A stretch of DNA of 64,000 nt from Flavitalea sp966112615 (GTDB taxonomy: Bacteria > Bacteroidota > Bacteroidia > Chitinophagales > Chitinophagaceae): positions 248,001 to 312,000 of the forward strand of contig CBHWDO010000001.1 in assembly GCA_966112615.1 (NCBI GenBank), read 5' to 3'. This document shows, piece after piece, positions 51,071 to 59,982 of the stretch (position 1 is its first letter; each line of letters starts with the position of its first letter). Under the pieces are notes generated by a model that saw only the letters and a program-made list of their open reading frames with translations, was not told the origin of the DNA and searched no databases. A program made the translations under genes and the position numbers.

Positions 51071-52104
51071 TGATTTCTTTCATGCTCAAGCAAATACTGC
51101 TTTCTCCATAATCCTCCTCCATAACCGGTAAGCTGTCCATCGGAACCGATCACCCTGTGACAAGGAATGATAATTGATATCCGGTTCATACCATTTGCAT
51201 TGGCTACAGCTCTTACTGCTGAAGGGTTTCCAATAGATGCAGCCTGTTCTTTGTAAGATCTGGTGAACCCATAAGGAATCGTTTGAAGAGCTTTCCATAC
51301 CGATTGATGGAATGCAGAACCCGGCGTAAACAAAGGAACTGTAAATTCTTTCCTGCTTCCTTCAAAATATTCTCCCAGTTCTTTTTCAAGCTGATCAAAA
51401 TGGATGTTGTTACCCTGGATGATTGTAGCGTTCATCGTTCTAGCCAGCGATTTAAATTCTGTTTCCAGCATTTTCCTGTCAGTGAATTCAAGAAGACAAA
51501 CACCTTCTTCAACCGCACAGGCATACATAGTTCCGAGAGGGGTCTCTATCCTTTTAAGATCTATAACACGTTGCGACCTGCTTTCTTTAGGTGACACACC
51601 AAAAACACTTTTAAAAGAATCTGCAAATCCACTGAGCGATTCATATCCTGCATCGTAAGAAGCTGCTGTTACATGCGAGCCATTCCGGATCTTTTTGAAA
51701 GCACTATTGATGCGAAACATTCTTTGATATGCCTGGAAAGTAATACCATGATTTTTTAAAAACCATCTTCTGATCTGAACTGGATCAATGCCTCTTTTCA
51801 CAAGATCATAATCCTTAAATTTTATGGAAGGATCATTGTTTAATTCCTGCATGATCTCCCGGATATATTCCGGAGTTTCATTCAGTTTCTCCAATGGCCT
51901 GCAGATCTTGCATGGCCTGTAACCCTTTAGTATTGCATCTTTTGAGCTATGAAAGAACTCAACGTTTTCAGGCTTTGGTTTTCTTGCAGTGCAGGAAGGG
52001 CGACAAAATATCCCGGTAGTTTTAACTCCCATGTAAAACAATCCTTCAAAGGAACTATCCTTTTCCAGTGAAGCTTTATACATTATTTCAGCAGTAAGAT
52101 CCAT
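51058..52104 (-). CDS. ada: Bifunctional Ada: alkyl-DNA sensor/activator and O6-methylguanine-DNA methyltransferase
   Basis: A 348-residue protein like E. coli Ada (354). The N-terminal zinc domain has ligands Cys34 (methylphosphotriester acceptor) and Cys38 in TGIFCRPSCTARKPKPENV plus YRPCKICRP. An AraC-type helix-turn-helix follows (TFQAYQRMFRINSAFKKIRN), and the methyltransferase domain has catalytic Cys in ISIIIPCHRVIGSDG. It repairs O6-methylguanine and activates alkylation-response genes when methylated. A perfect -7 box lies upstream. It is convergent with mnmD. Confidence 0.96.
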   Translation of the reverse strand: MDLTAEIMYKASLEKDSSFEGLFYMGVKTTGIFCRPSCTARKPKPENVEFFHSSKDAILKGYRPCKICRPLEKLNETPEYIREIMQELNNDPSIKFKDYDLVKRGIDPVQIRRWFLKNHGITFQAYQRMFRINSAFKKIRNGSHVTAASYDAGYESLSGFADSFKSVFGVSPKESRSQRVIDLKRIETPLGTMYACAVEEGVCLLEFTDRKMLETEFKSLARTMNATIIQGNNIHFDQLEKELGEYFEGSRKEFTVPLFTPGSAFHQSVWKALQTIPYGFTRSYKEQAASIGNPSAVRAVANANGMNRISIIIPCHRVIGSDGQLTGYGGGLWRKQYLLEHERNHQSL

Positions 52105-52121
52105 GCGATAAGATTATGCAA

Positions 52122-52152
52122 CAAAAGTAATCTTAGCAGAAACTGTCAACAA
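52122..52152 (-). promoter_or_regulatory. Candidate ada promoter
   Basis: On the minus strand TTGTTG (52147-52152) and a perfect TAnnTTTG -7 box TACTTTTG (52122-52129), with about 17-20 bases between them; the -7 box lies 17 bases before the ada ATG. Confidence 0.5.
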
Positions 52153-52167
52153 CCGAAAACTGGACAA

Positions 52168-52794
52168 CTATTTTTTTGGCGCCGGATCCCCTGGCTTTGC
52201 AGTTGATTTCAAATGGTCGAATTTAGAAGTCAACACAATCTTTTCTAATTCAGTATAGGATTCAGGGGTAACAGCTACATAAGCAATTCCAAAATCGTAT
52301 CCTTTGTAGAACTTGTTGATCAAAACCATCCTCATTATTGTTTGATCACCCTTTGATACAATCACCAGGAATTTTTCAAATGGCAAACCATCGATCCTTA
52401 TTTTAGAGGAGCTTGAATCTAGAGAAAGTCCTTGCATACCTTCTTCAAGTGACTTAAAAATTATATTCTTTACTTCCTGGTTGGTCTTTTCCCAACCATT
52501 TTTTTCAACTAGCCGGAAAGGCGTTACCGTCATATTCAGGTAATCAAATTTCCCTTTCCTTAAACTAAGAACATCTTTAGTAGTAGAAGCATCAACCTCT
52601 ATATCGTTGGCTTTTTCTATAAGGTCCGCACCCTTTGCTTTAATGCGGTTATTTTCTTCGACTGAAATTGTTTGGTAAGTATTTGGAGCGGTTACATACA
52701 TTCCAACTTCTTTGATAAAATACTTTGTAGTGGAATCCTGGGCAGTAACTGATTGAAATATCAGTACCGCAAGTGCACAAAAAATCATCTTCAT
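52168..52794 (-). CDS. Secreted protein of unknown function
   Basis: A 208-residue protein with a signal peptide (MKMIFCALAVLIFQSVTA, cleavage near AQD). The mature part has alternating strands and helices (YFIKEVGMYVTAPNTYQTIS; FLVIVSKGDQTIMRMVLINK; FGIAYVAVTPESYTELEKIV), a pattern like small PsbP/DUF1795-type folds that I cannot confirm. It ends in a Lys/Pro-rich tail. No operon partner is obvious; the gene upstream on the same strand is 80 bases away. Confidence 0.7.
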   Translation of the reverse strand: MKMIFCALAVLIFQSVTAQDSTTKYFIKEVGMYVTAPNTYQTISVEENNRIKAKGADLIEKANDIEVDASTTKDVLSLRKGKFDYLNMTVTPFRLVEKNGWEKTNQEVKNIIFKSLEEGMQGLSLDSSSSKIRIDGLPFEKFLVIVSKGDQTIMRMVLINKFYKGYDFGIAYVAVTPESYTELEKIVLTSKFDHLKSTAKPGDPAPKK

Positions 52795-52834
52795 GAGTTG
52801 GGTTTTAGGTTAGAGCAGGTAAAATACACTAACT

Positions 52835-52876
52835 TCTCCAATTCTCCACTTCGTCTCTTTGTCTCTTCTCCCCTCA
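52835..52876. repeat. Degenerate single-arm copy of the GAGGAG repeat
   Basis: On the minus strand, TTGAGGGGAGAAGAGAC and GTGGAGAATTGGAGAAG units follow immediately after the TGA stop of the 52874 gene. It resembles one arm of the A repeats without the partner arm. Confidence 0.4.
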
Positions 52877-53830
52877 ACTTACCGGCCCCGTTGGTTTCGC
52901 CGGTTTCGGATCTCTTCTTGGTAACGGTGTAGGAGCAGGCGTTCTTCTCTTTCTTTCAATCTCGCGAATTACAATTTTCACGATATCCTTAATGGGACCT
53001 CCAACACCAAGCCTCTGGGCATTAGAATTGGCAGAATGGATCACCAGTCCTGCCGGATCAAACACCAGGTAATCATTCCTGTAATGATTCATCAATGTAT
53101 CCGGAACATAGATCTGTATTTTTGTTTGCTTATAGGAATCAGGAAGATATCGGAGGTAATAACCATCTTCATGTTTATACCATTGATCCCGCTTTAATTC
53201 TGGCCTGTGGATCACTGATGGCTCTCTCAACACCGCAAGGTTTTCAACTGCTTCATAAGAACGAATCCCTGCATCAAGTACTTTAATAAAATCATTCTGC
53301 GCGGCATTGGGTATAACCCTTGACGCAGTTCTCACTGCTCCCATCACACCTCCATTCAATTCAAACAACTGCTTAGGTGTGAGTAATTGCATAGCCGTTG
53401 ATCTCACTGATGAATTCAACTTACTGAAATCAGATTTACTTACAATAGACCATAACAGTAACTGAACATTTCTCTGATCAAGATCTGTACGCTGACTGGA
53501 ATTCTCCAATAAACTTAAAATGATATCCTTCCTTGGTCCATATAATTGCCCGGGGAAATAAGCGTCTCTTGAGGAAGGATCCGGAGTTCCGGGTTGAAGA
53601 CAATAGGTCTTAAAATCTGTTTCGTATAATCCTGCAGATAATACAAATGCGCCAAAAGATGTTCGGGGAAGATCGGTTAACGGGGAAAAAATACTATCTA
53701 CCCGGAGTTCAACGGGAGTGTATTCTTCCTGGTGATATGAAACGGTTGAGCTTTGCTGATGTTTGGATGATGATGCGCAGGCACTGAACAGGAACACCAC
53801 CAAAAAAGCTTTGAGTAAACTTTTTATCAT
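52874..53830 (-). CDS. Lipoprotein of unknown function
   Basis: A 318-residue protein with a lipoprotein signal (MIKSLLKAFLVVFLFSAC then ASSSKHQQ). No domain is recognised. The middle region is helical (DIILSLLENSSQRTDLDQRN; VQLLLWSIVSKSDFSKLNSS) and a beta segment (YKQTKIQIYVPDTLMNHYRN; YLVFDPAGLVIHSANSNAQR) is near residue 235. The tail is rich in Pro, Arg and Lys (RRTPAPTPLPRRDPKPAKP). An anchored envelope role is possible but not shown. Confidence 0.7.
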   Translation of the reverse strand: MIKSLLKAFLVVFLFSACASSSKHQQSSTVSYHQEEYTPVELRVDSIFSPLTDLPRTSFGAFVLSAGLYETDFKTYCLQPGTPDPSSRDAYFPGQLYGPRKDIILSLLENSSQRTDLDQRNVQLLLWSIVSKSDFSKLNSSVRSTAMQLLTPKQLFELNGGVMGAVRTASRVIPNAAQNDFIKVLDAGIRSYEAVENLAVLREPSVIHRPELKRDQWYKHEDGYYLRYLPDSYKQTKIQIYVPDTLMNHYRNDYLVFDPAGLVIHSANSNAQRLGVGGPIKDIVKIVIREIERKRRTPAPTPLPRRDPKPAKPTGPVS

Positions 53831-53923
53831 AGGGTAAAATTGGGTGAACGGATCGAATTACTTCAACAAAATGGTGAATTGACCGTTCATATCCAACGTT
53901 CCCACATCAAAAGTATTGTTAAG

Positions 53924-54304
53924 CTATCCCTCCAGCCACTCCATGAAATCCTGGACTCTTTCCCTGCTAACGATAAGTTCTTCCTTTTCAGGAACGCCGC
54001 GCAGGCAAACCTTTAATCTTGAATTGATATAAGGCCTGATATGATGAATGGAATGATGGGTGATGATAAATTTCCTGTTGATCCGAAAAAATGAAGAAGG
54101 ATCCAACAGTCCTTCCAGCTGCTCCAGCGTATGTTCTACATGGTACTTCGAGCCATTGATATCAGATAGGTAGACCAGTTTATTACTTGCCTGGAAATAG
54201 GCAACTTCATTTACGGGAACCAGCACCATCCTCTGGCCAATGCGGCCAATGAAGCGGGTTTTGAAGATTTTCTTTTTGTCGTCGATAAGGTTAATAGTAC
54301 TCAT
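53924..54304 (-). CDS. Stand-alone LytTR DNA-binding protein
   Basis: A 126-residue protein that consists of little more than a LytTR domain (MVLVPVNEVAYFQASNKLVY; VEHTLEQLEGLLDPSSFFRI; NRKFIITHHSIHHIRPYINS). No receiver domain and no membrane segments are present, so signal input must come from elsewhere or the protein is constitutive. No kinase is adjacent. The upstream fasciclin gene is on the same strand with a terminator between. Confidence 0.85.
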   Translation of the reverse strand: MSTINLIDDKKKIFKTRFIGRIGQRMVLVPVNEVAYFQASNKLVYLSDINGSKYHVEHTLEQLEGLLDPSSFFRINRKFIITHHSIHHIRPYINSRLKVCLRGVPEKEELIVSRERVQDFMEWLEG

Positions 54305-54380
54305 GCCGGTTAATGGTTTTACTGTCGGATGAGGGCTAGGACCTTCATTAACACAGCAATCACAAATTGGTTCAAATTAA

Positions 54381-54408
54381 AAAAGGAGGACCGAAGCCCT
54401 CCTTTTCA
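54381..54408 (-). terminator. Intrinsic terminator after the fasciclin gene
   Basis: On the minus strand AAAAGGAGG pairs with CCTCCTTTTTT around a GCTTCGGT loop. It lies about 15 bases after the fasciclin stop and upstream of the LytTR gene. Confidence 0.85.
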
Positions 54409-54422
54409 ACAAAATCTATTCA

Positions 54423-55403
54423 TTAAGGTAACAATACCTGGTCGATTACATGTACCACTCCATTTGTTGCCAATACATTGGTAGCAACAATATTGGATGC
54501 AGTCTCATTACCAGCGCCCTTAACTTTTGCACCACCCTGAAGTGTAACTGTTACAGTTCCACCACCTGCTGTTGCCGGAGTTGCTCCTTCTGTAAGGTCA
54601 GAAGAAAATACTCTTGCAGGAATTGCATGGTAGAGAATGATATCTCTCAATGTTGCAGGATCTGCCGCATTGATCGATTCAACTGTTGGGAAACCTGCTG
54701 CAATAAAAGCTGCATTGGTTGGAGCGAATACAGTCAAAGGACCTGCACCAGACAATGCGCCTGAAACGCTTGTTCCACTTTGATCAGCTCTCAGAACTGC
54801 TGCTACCAGGTAGCTGAAGTTTGGATTAGCTGAAGCTACTTCTACTAGGTTTCCTGCAGGTGGCATCAATACTGATTCAGTAACATGAATAACACCATTG
54901 GTTGCACTGATATCAGCCTGCTTTACACGAATTCCATTGATGAAAACACCATTGTTGTTACGTGTTGCATACACTGATTCACCGTTCAAAGTTTCAACTG
55001 CCGCATTTGGTCCTGCAGGCACTGAACCTGATGGAACTCTTGCTCCAAGTACATGGTAAGTGAGCACTTCGGTGAGCAGAGCAACACCGTTTGCATCCAG
55101 CGCATTGATCTTTGCTTCAGTATCAAGATCAGGTGTACCATCCATGTTGAGGTCGACCTTCTTGAATGCATCATCATCCGGAGCAAAGACAGTAATGTTT
55201 TGTGTGGTTTGAAGCACATTGACCAGGTTGGCCTTTTTCACAGCAGCTTCCAGAAGGGTGTGATTGGCACTGTTCACTACTACAGCCACTATATCCTGAG
55301 CTGCAGGTGTGTCATCATCATCGTCATCGCAACCGGTGAATGCAACAGCAGCGAGACTTAACGACAATAAAAACGAATTGCGGTAACGTGTTAAATGGAT
55401 CAT
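54423..55403 (-). CDS. Fasciclin-domain (FAS1) lipoprotein, two domains
   Basis: A 326-residue lipoprotein. The lipid Cys25 is followed by six Asp residues (GCDDDDDDTP), which fits a surface-export signal of Bacteroidota. FAS1 domain 1 is at about 37-180 (HTLLEAAVKKANLVNVLQTT; ITVFAPDDDAFKKVDL; VLTYHVLGARV) and FAS1 domain 2 at about 190-326 (FSYLVAAVLRADQSGTSVSG; LTVFAPTNAAFIAAGFPTVE; IILYHAIPARVF; GVVHVIDQVLLP). FAS1 proteins mediate adhesion. The start at 55403 is chosen to begin at the signal peptide. Confidence 0.93.
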   Translation of the reverse strand: MIHLTRYRNSFLLSLSLAAVAFTGCDDDDDDTPAAQDIVAVVVNSANHTLLEAAVKKANLVNVLQTTQNITVFAPDDDAFKKVDLNMDGTPDLDTEAKINALDANGVALLTEVLTYHVLGARVPSGSVPAGPNAAVETLNGESVYATRNNNGVFINGIRVKQADISATNGVIHVTESVLMPPAGNLVEVASANPNFSYLVAAVLRADQSGTSVSGALSGAGPLTVFAPTNAAFIAAGFPTVESINAADPATLRDIILYHAIPARVFSSDLTEGATPATAGGGTVTVTLQGGAKVKGAGNETASNIVATNVLATNGVVHVIDQVLLP

Positions 55404-55518
55404 AGAAAAGATTTTTTGGTGTTTAACTTTTCTAACAACCTGCTTAAACGTTGTCAATCGCAACCCGACGAACCGTAGGATTTAGGGAGTGAATTGTAAG
55501 ATTTGATCTACCCAATTG

Positions 55519-57012
55519 TCAGAAGCTGTAGCTCACAGTTCCATCCTTTTCATCCTTGAGCATGATTCCCATCTCTGCAAGCTGGTTCCTGATCTTATCG
55601 GATGTTGCATAATCTTTTCTTGATCTGGCATCTTTTCTGAGATCGATCAGTAACGACAATACGCCTGAAAGTTTTGAATCATCATGCTGATGCTCTGCTT
55701 TCAATCCCATGATATCTTCAAGGTATTCTTTGAAGTATTTTTTCATCAGGTCGAGCAGTTCATCGCCAATATTATCTGCTGCTATATGTTTATCCTTGAT
55801 ACTATTGATAACTGGCACGATCTCAAACATATTTGCCAGCACTTTTGCTGTGTTGAGATCATCGTTCATGAATTCATCCATATCAAGAATAAGCTTTCTC
55901 AGCTTATCTTCCAGCGCACTATCCTTTCCCTGTTTATTTCCACTATGAGGAAGTTTCTTAAGGATCTCATATGCTTCCCACATTCGCTTCAAACCTTTCT
56001 CAGCGGCCTGCAAGGCTTCATTACCAAAATCAAGTGTGCTGCGATAATGTGTTTGCAGAATGAAGAAACGAATGGTCATCGGTGAATAGGGCTTATCCAA
56101 TAAAGGATGTTCCCCTGAAAACATTTCTGTAAGACGGATCTGGTTATTATAACTTTTACCCATCTTCTTTCCATTCACCGTAATCATGTTATTGTGGAGC
56201 CAGTACCTTGCCGGAACATGATGATTGCAGATTGTACTTTGCGCAATCTCTGATTCATGATGAGGAAACTGAAGGTCCATGCCACCACCATGGATGTCGA
56301 ATTCCTTTCCAAGATATTTTGTGCTCATAGCAGAACACTCGATATGCCATCCCGGGAAACCTTCGCCCCACGGACTATTCCAGCGCATGATATGTTCCGG
56401 TGGTGCAGCTTTCCATAAAGCAAAATCCTGCTTATTCTTTTTCTCATTCTGCCCATCGAGTTCACGCGTTGTTTCCAGTAAGTCATCCATGACCCTGCCA
56501 CTAAGCTTTCCGTATGGATATGACTCTGCATATTTTTTTACATCAAAGTACACTGAACCATTCACTTCATATGCATATCCTTCTTCAATGATCTTTTTGA
56601 TCATCTCAATTTGCTCAACGATATGACCTGTCGCGGTTGGCTCGATGCTAGGTTCATAATTATTGAACTGGCTCATAGCCCAATGAAAGAGGTTGGTATA
56701 TTTCTGCACCAGTTCCATTGGTTCCAGCTTTTCGATCACTGCTTTCTTGCTGATCTTGTCTTCCGCTTCACGACCTTCTTCCTCAAAGTGACCGGCATCA
56801 GTTATATTCCTTACATAACGAACCTTATATCCGAGGTGAAGCAGGTAACGGTATACCACATCAAAAGTGATGAAGGGGCGTGCATGACCAAGATGGCTTT
56901 CACCACTTACGGTCGGTCCGCAAACATACATGCCAACATGGCCAGGGGTTATAGGTTCGAATACTTCCTTTTCTCTTGTATAGGAGTTGTAGACTTTCAG
57001 CTTGGATGACAT
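55519..57012 (-). CDS. cysS: Cysteinyl-tRNA synthetase
   Basis: A 497-residue class I synthetase. The HIGH-type motif is in GESHLGHARPFITFDV, the KMSKS-type motif is KKMGKSYNNQIRLTEM, and zinc-binding residues include Cys in MYVCGPTV and HHESEIAQSTICN. The C-terminal helical domain ends SDKIRNQLAEMGIMLKDE. It charges tRNA-Cys. The start at 57012 (MSSKLKVYNSYTREKEVF) is preferred over 57087, because the extension translates an A-type hairpin repeat and a perfect -7 box lies 4 bases before 57012. Confidence 0.97.
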   Translation of the reverse strand: MSSKLKVYNSYTREKEVFEPITPGHVGMYVCGPTVSGESHLGHARPFITFDVVYRYLLHLGYKVRYVRNITDAGHFEEEGREAEDKISKKAVIEKLEPMELVQKYTNLFHWAMSQFNNYEPSIEPTATGHIVEQIEMIKKIIEEGYAYEVNGSVYFDVKKYAESYPYGKLSGRVMDDLLETTRELDGQNEKKNKQDFALWKAAPPEHIMRWNSPWGEGFPGWHIECSAMSTKYLGKEFDIHGGGMDLQFPHHESEIAQSTICNHHVPARYWLHNNMITVNGKKMGKSYNNQIRLTEMFSGEHPLLDKPYSPMTIRFFILQTHYRSTLDFGNEALQAAEKGLKRMWEAYEILKKLPHSGNKQGKDSALEDKLRKLILDMDEFMNDDLNTAKVLANMFEIVPVINSIKDKHIAADNIGDELLDLMKKYFKEYLEDIMGLKAEHQHDDSKLSGVLSLLIDLRKDARSRKDYATSDKIRNQLAEMGIMLKDEKDGTVSYSF

Positions 57013-57016
57013 GGGG

Positions 57017-57024
57017 CAAAAGTA
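57017..57024 (-). promoter_or_regulatory. Candidate -7 box of cysS
   Basis: On the minus strand TACTTTTGCCCC precedes the ATG; TACTTTTG is a perfect TAnnTTTG match. The same layout (TACCTTTGCCCC then GTG) precedes rlmD. Confidence 0.5.
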
Positions 57025-57033
57025 GGATTCTTT

Positions 57034-57118
57034 TAGGAGTTGAGGAGGTGAGAAGTAGAGGAGATGAGGAGCTGGATTTCTCCTCACCTCCTCAACTCCC
57101 CATCTCCCCTACTTCTCT
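57034..57118. repeat. GAGGAG-type hairpin repeat, copy A3
   Basis: AGGAGTTGAGGAGGTGAGAAG on the left pairs with CTCCTCACCTCCTCAACTCC on the right. The right end encodes the last codons and stop of the nuclease gene on the minus strand (GAGAAGTAG), the same sequence that ends obgE. Confidence 0.8.
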
Positions 57119-58242
57119 AATTTAACATCCGCCACCAAAGGATAATGATCCGAATATGGTAGCAGGAATCTTTTAAACTGTACTACTTCAAATTGCTTAT
57201 CAGCAAATATGTAATCAATGCGAAGGGTAGGAGAAATATTTTGAAATGTTCTTCCAATGCCCCAGCCTTTTTCAACAAATGCATCTTTTCGATCGCCACG
57301 TATTTTGAAGTAAGTATATGAATTGGGAACATCGTTGAAATCTCCACAAATGATCTCGGGGTACCGGCTTTCATCAGCAAATTTTCTTACGGCTTTTGCC
57401 TGGTCGCCACGGAACATATAACCAATGCGCAACTTTTTGATCAGTGATTTGGAAGCTTCGATCACACTGTCTTCAGCGTTTTTAATGATCTCAAGGCTTC
57501 TTAATTCCTTTTGGTTAAAAAGAACCGATTGAAGGTGCGTGGTATACACCCTGATCTTTTTATGATCGATCTCAATATCAGCATAGATAAGGCTTTCAGC
57601 AGCCCGAAGGTTTCTTGGACCACCATATTGAATCCTTCCTGAATCAAGGATTGGATGTTTGGAAAACAATGCTACACCATTTTGAAATGTATTATTCTTC
57701 CTGGCATAGTCTGCCACACGGAAATAATATTTGTAACCCATCTTCACCATATCCTGCACATTGCTATAATACTTTTTCGAATTTGGTTCAAGGTATTCCT
57801 GGAAGCACATCACATCAGGATCCTGCTGACGAATAAATTCAAACATGGCTTCCCGGTTAGTACTGGGATGCTTGATGTTTCGGTTTGGTTCATCAAAGCT
57901 TAGAACGTTCCAGGTGAGAATACGAATGGTACCCGGATCTTTTTGTTCGCGGAAAGGTTTACGATCATAATGAAAGCCTATCAGCGCTCGGATATCCTGG
58001 ATTCCAAGGATCATAGCAAGAAGTGATAGCAATGCCCATTTTGATCTGAATACAATCCAGAAAAGAAAAAATCCTCCCGTGAAGAAAAGTAGGAATGGAA
58101 ATGCAAGTCCTAATAAAGCCAGCATCCACCAGGTGTCCGGTTCGAGCCATGAGTTAGCACAGGCCAAGAGGAATATGGCAACGACAATAATGTTTGCGGT
58201 GATGAAAAACTTCTTCGTTAAGGTGCGGAAAACCGGGGGCAT
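57109..58242 (-). CDS. Endonuclease/exonuclease/phosphatase-family membrane protein
   Basis: A 377-residue protein. Two or three transmembrane segments in the first 100 residues (FFITANIIVVAIFLLACANS; WWMLALLGLAFPFLLFFTGG) precede an EEP catalytic domain (about 105-377). The domain has ILTWNVLSFDEPN, CFQEYLEP, VYTTHLQSV, IICGDFNDVPNSYTY and a final SDHYPLVADV, so the full set of DNase I-like residues is kept. It may hydrolyse a phospholipid or nucleic acid outside the cytoplasm. The ATG at 58242 is used; a TTG at 58248 is possible. It follows the rhomboid gene by 8 bases. Confidence 0.85.
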   Translation of the reverse strand: MPPVFRTLTKKFFITANIIVVAIFLLACANSWLEPDTWWMLALLGLAFPFLLFFTGGFFLFWIVFRSKWALLSLLAMILGIQDIRALIGFHYDRKPFREQKDPGTIRILTWNVLSFDEPNRNIKHPSTNREAMFEFIRQQDPDVMCFQEYLEPNSKKYYSNVQDMVKMGYKYYFRVADYARKNNTFQNGVALFSKHPILDSGRIQYGGPRNLRAAESLIYADIEIDHKKIRVYTTHLQSVLFNQKELRSLEIIKNAEDSVIEASKSLIKKLRIGYMFRGDQAKAVRKFADESRYPEIICGDFNDVPNSYTYFKIRGDRKDAFVEKGWGIGRTFQNISPTLRIDYIFADKQFEVVQFKRFLLPYSDHYPLVADVKLEK

Positions 58243-58250
58243 GGCCAAAT

Positions 58251-59171
58251 TTACAAATCTTCTTCCGCCGCACGTTTCAAAATATCTTTTTCCTCTTCGG
58301 TGAGAAAACGGTATCCCTGCTGATTGATCTTGTCAAGGATCTCATCGACCCTGCGTTGGGTAATGTTTGGAACTTTTTTAAATGGAGTTGTACCTTTTGA
58401 ATTGTAGTAAAGATCTTTTCTTGCAGTCTTCTTCCAGCTCTTCTTTTCAGGATTGAAGAGATTATTCACCCAGTCGAAGAAAGCATTGATCCAATTCGTC
58501 CAGTCACTTCCTTTCCTCAAACGCATGACGATCAGGAAACCCACGGCTGCGCCGGCAAGGTGAGCGATATGTCCGCCGCCGTTTGAACCCGGAATGCTGG
58601 CAAAATCAATAATTACGAAGATTATAGTAAGCACCCACAATGGGATCCCTCCGTTGATCATTGGGAAGATCCTGTAATCGGGAGCAAGTGCTGTGGTTGC
58701 AATGGCTACTGCCATAACACCTGCAGATGCACCTTCAAGGGTGGTAATGGGCATATCATCTACGAGTCGGGGAAAGATATTATAGCTCAGCACAAAGAAC
58801 AGGGCTCCTGCAAATCCACCATACAAAAATATGGGTATCAGTTTCCGGTTGCCGGCCAGGTCCTGGAGGATATATCCGAAAGCCCAGAGCCAGAGCAGGT
58901 TTCCAAGAAGATGGAACACGCGGTCGTGCATGAACATATAGGTGATGATGGTCCAGGGCCTGTAAAGGATCTTTTGAGGATCTGCAGGAAGGGTGAACCA
59001 GTCAAATACTAAAGGACGATAAGCCTGTACATTCAGTCCACCCAGGTGGAAGACCACATAGATGAATTTAAAAATACAGAACACCACGGTGATTATGGCA
59101 AGAAGCATTATCAGGGAGTTTCCATCCTGCCCCAGCATCATTCTTTTTCTGTAACGATCCTCTTGTAACAC
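58251..59171 (-). CDS. Rhomboid intramembrane serine protease (copy 1)
   Basis: A 306-residue rhomboid with about six membrane segments (IMLLAIITVVFCIFKFIYVV; HLLGNLLWLWAFGYILQ). The catalytic Ser is in TLEGASAGVMAVAI and the catalytic His in GGHIAHLAGAAVGFLIV. The cytosolic C-terminal tail ends in a helical segment (RRVDEILDKINQQGYRFLTE) common in Bacteroidota rhomboids. It cleaves membrane proteins; substrates are unknown. GTG at 59171 gives MLQEDRYRKRMM; an ATG at 59141 is the alternative. It is 88 bases after the second rhomboid gene. Confidence 0.9.
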   Translation of the reverse strand: MLQEDRYRKRMMLGQDGNSLIMLLAIITVVFCIFKFIYVVFHLGGLNVQAYRPLVFDWFTLPADPQKILYRPWTIITYMFMHDRVFHLLGNLLWLWAFGYILQDLAGNRKLIPIFLYGGFAGALFFVLSYNIFPRLVDDMPITTLEGASAGVMAVAIATTALAPDYRIFPMINGGIPLWVLTIIFVIIDFASIPGSNGGGHIAHLAGAAVGFLIVMRLRKGSDWTNWINAFFDWVNNLFNPEKKSWKKTARKDLYYNSKGTTPFKKVPNITQRRVDEILDKINQQGYRFLTEEEKDILKRAAEEDL

Positions 59172-59259
59172 GCGAATTACTTTAGTTGAATTTACAAATC
59201 AATTTAAGAAAGGTTTGCCACGGAATCACTCCTGGCAACGTGATTTCTTCCAACAAATT

Positions 59260-59964
59260 TTAATAAAACCTGTGCCTGTTGGTTTTGTTCCAGTACCATA
59301 CCAGCAAGAACCCCACCAAAGCCCCTCCAAGGTGCGCCCAGTGAGCAACATTGTCTCCTGCAGAATTGCGAACTCCCATCCAGAGCTCCATTCCTGCATA
59401 GATGATCACAAACCATTTTGCCTTAATGGGGAAAATGGCATAGATGTAAATGAGGCTGTTGGGGAACAGGTACCCAAATGCGGCAAGGCATCCGAATACG
59501 GCGCCGGAGGCACCAAGTGTAGGAACATTCACTTTAAACTCATCAGCATATTTCAGTCTCGCCTGTTCTTCAACCGGCAATGAATTAAAAATAGCCATCA
59601 CATCCTGCATTTGGAAATAGAGCACTCCAAGATGAAGGAATGCAGCACCCAACCCACAAGCCATATAGAAAATGAGAAAGCGCTTTGAACCCCAGATGTT
59701 TTCAAGCATGCTACCAAACATCCAAAGTGCGAACATATTGAAGAACAAGTGCCAGAAATCACCATGAAGGAACATGTGCGTTACCAGCTGATGAGGTCTG
59801 AAATAAACTGAGTGAATATCATGAAGTGCGAAAACATGCTCAAAGTCGAACCAGCCGCCACCAGAAAAAGTTCTCTGGGCAAAAAATATAAGCACATTAG
59901 CGATCAATAGATTTTTGATCACTGGCGGGATTGCCTGGAAATTCCTCATTCTGATATCTGCCAT
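59260..59964 (-). CDS. Rhomboid intramembrane serine protease (copy 2)
   Basis: A 234-residue rhomboid. The N-terminal segment is NLLIANVLIFFAQRTFSGGG, then HMFLHGDFWHLFFNMFALWM and the catalytic Ser in TLGASGAVFGCLAAF. The catalytic His is in HWAHLGGALVGFLLVWYWN. It lacks the long C-terminal tail of the neighbour. The two rhomboid genes are adjacent on the minus strand and likely arose by duplication in the lineage; pairs like this are common in the phylum. Confidence 0.93.
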   Translation of the reverse strand: MADIRMRNFQAIPPVIKNLLIANVLIFFAQRTFSGGGWFDFEHVFALHDIHSVYFRPHQLVTHMFLHGDFWHLFFNMFALWMFGSMLENIWGSKRFLIFYMACGLGAAFLHLGVLYFQMQDVMAIFNSLPVEEQARLKYADEFKVNVPTLGASGAVFGCLAAFGYLFPNSLIYIYAIFPIKAKWFVIIYAGMELWMGVRNSAGDNVAHWAHLGGALVGFLLVWYWNKTNRHRFY

Positions 59965-59982
59965 TCCAATATTTTTTTAGTT

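Noticed and set aside
53843..53888. Inverted TGAACGG / CCGTTCA pair upstream of the 53924 gene's stop
   Set aside because: Arms of only 7 bases about 30 bases apart, with no second copy found; it may be chance.
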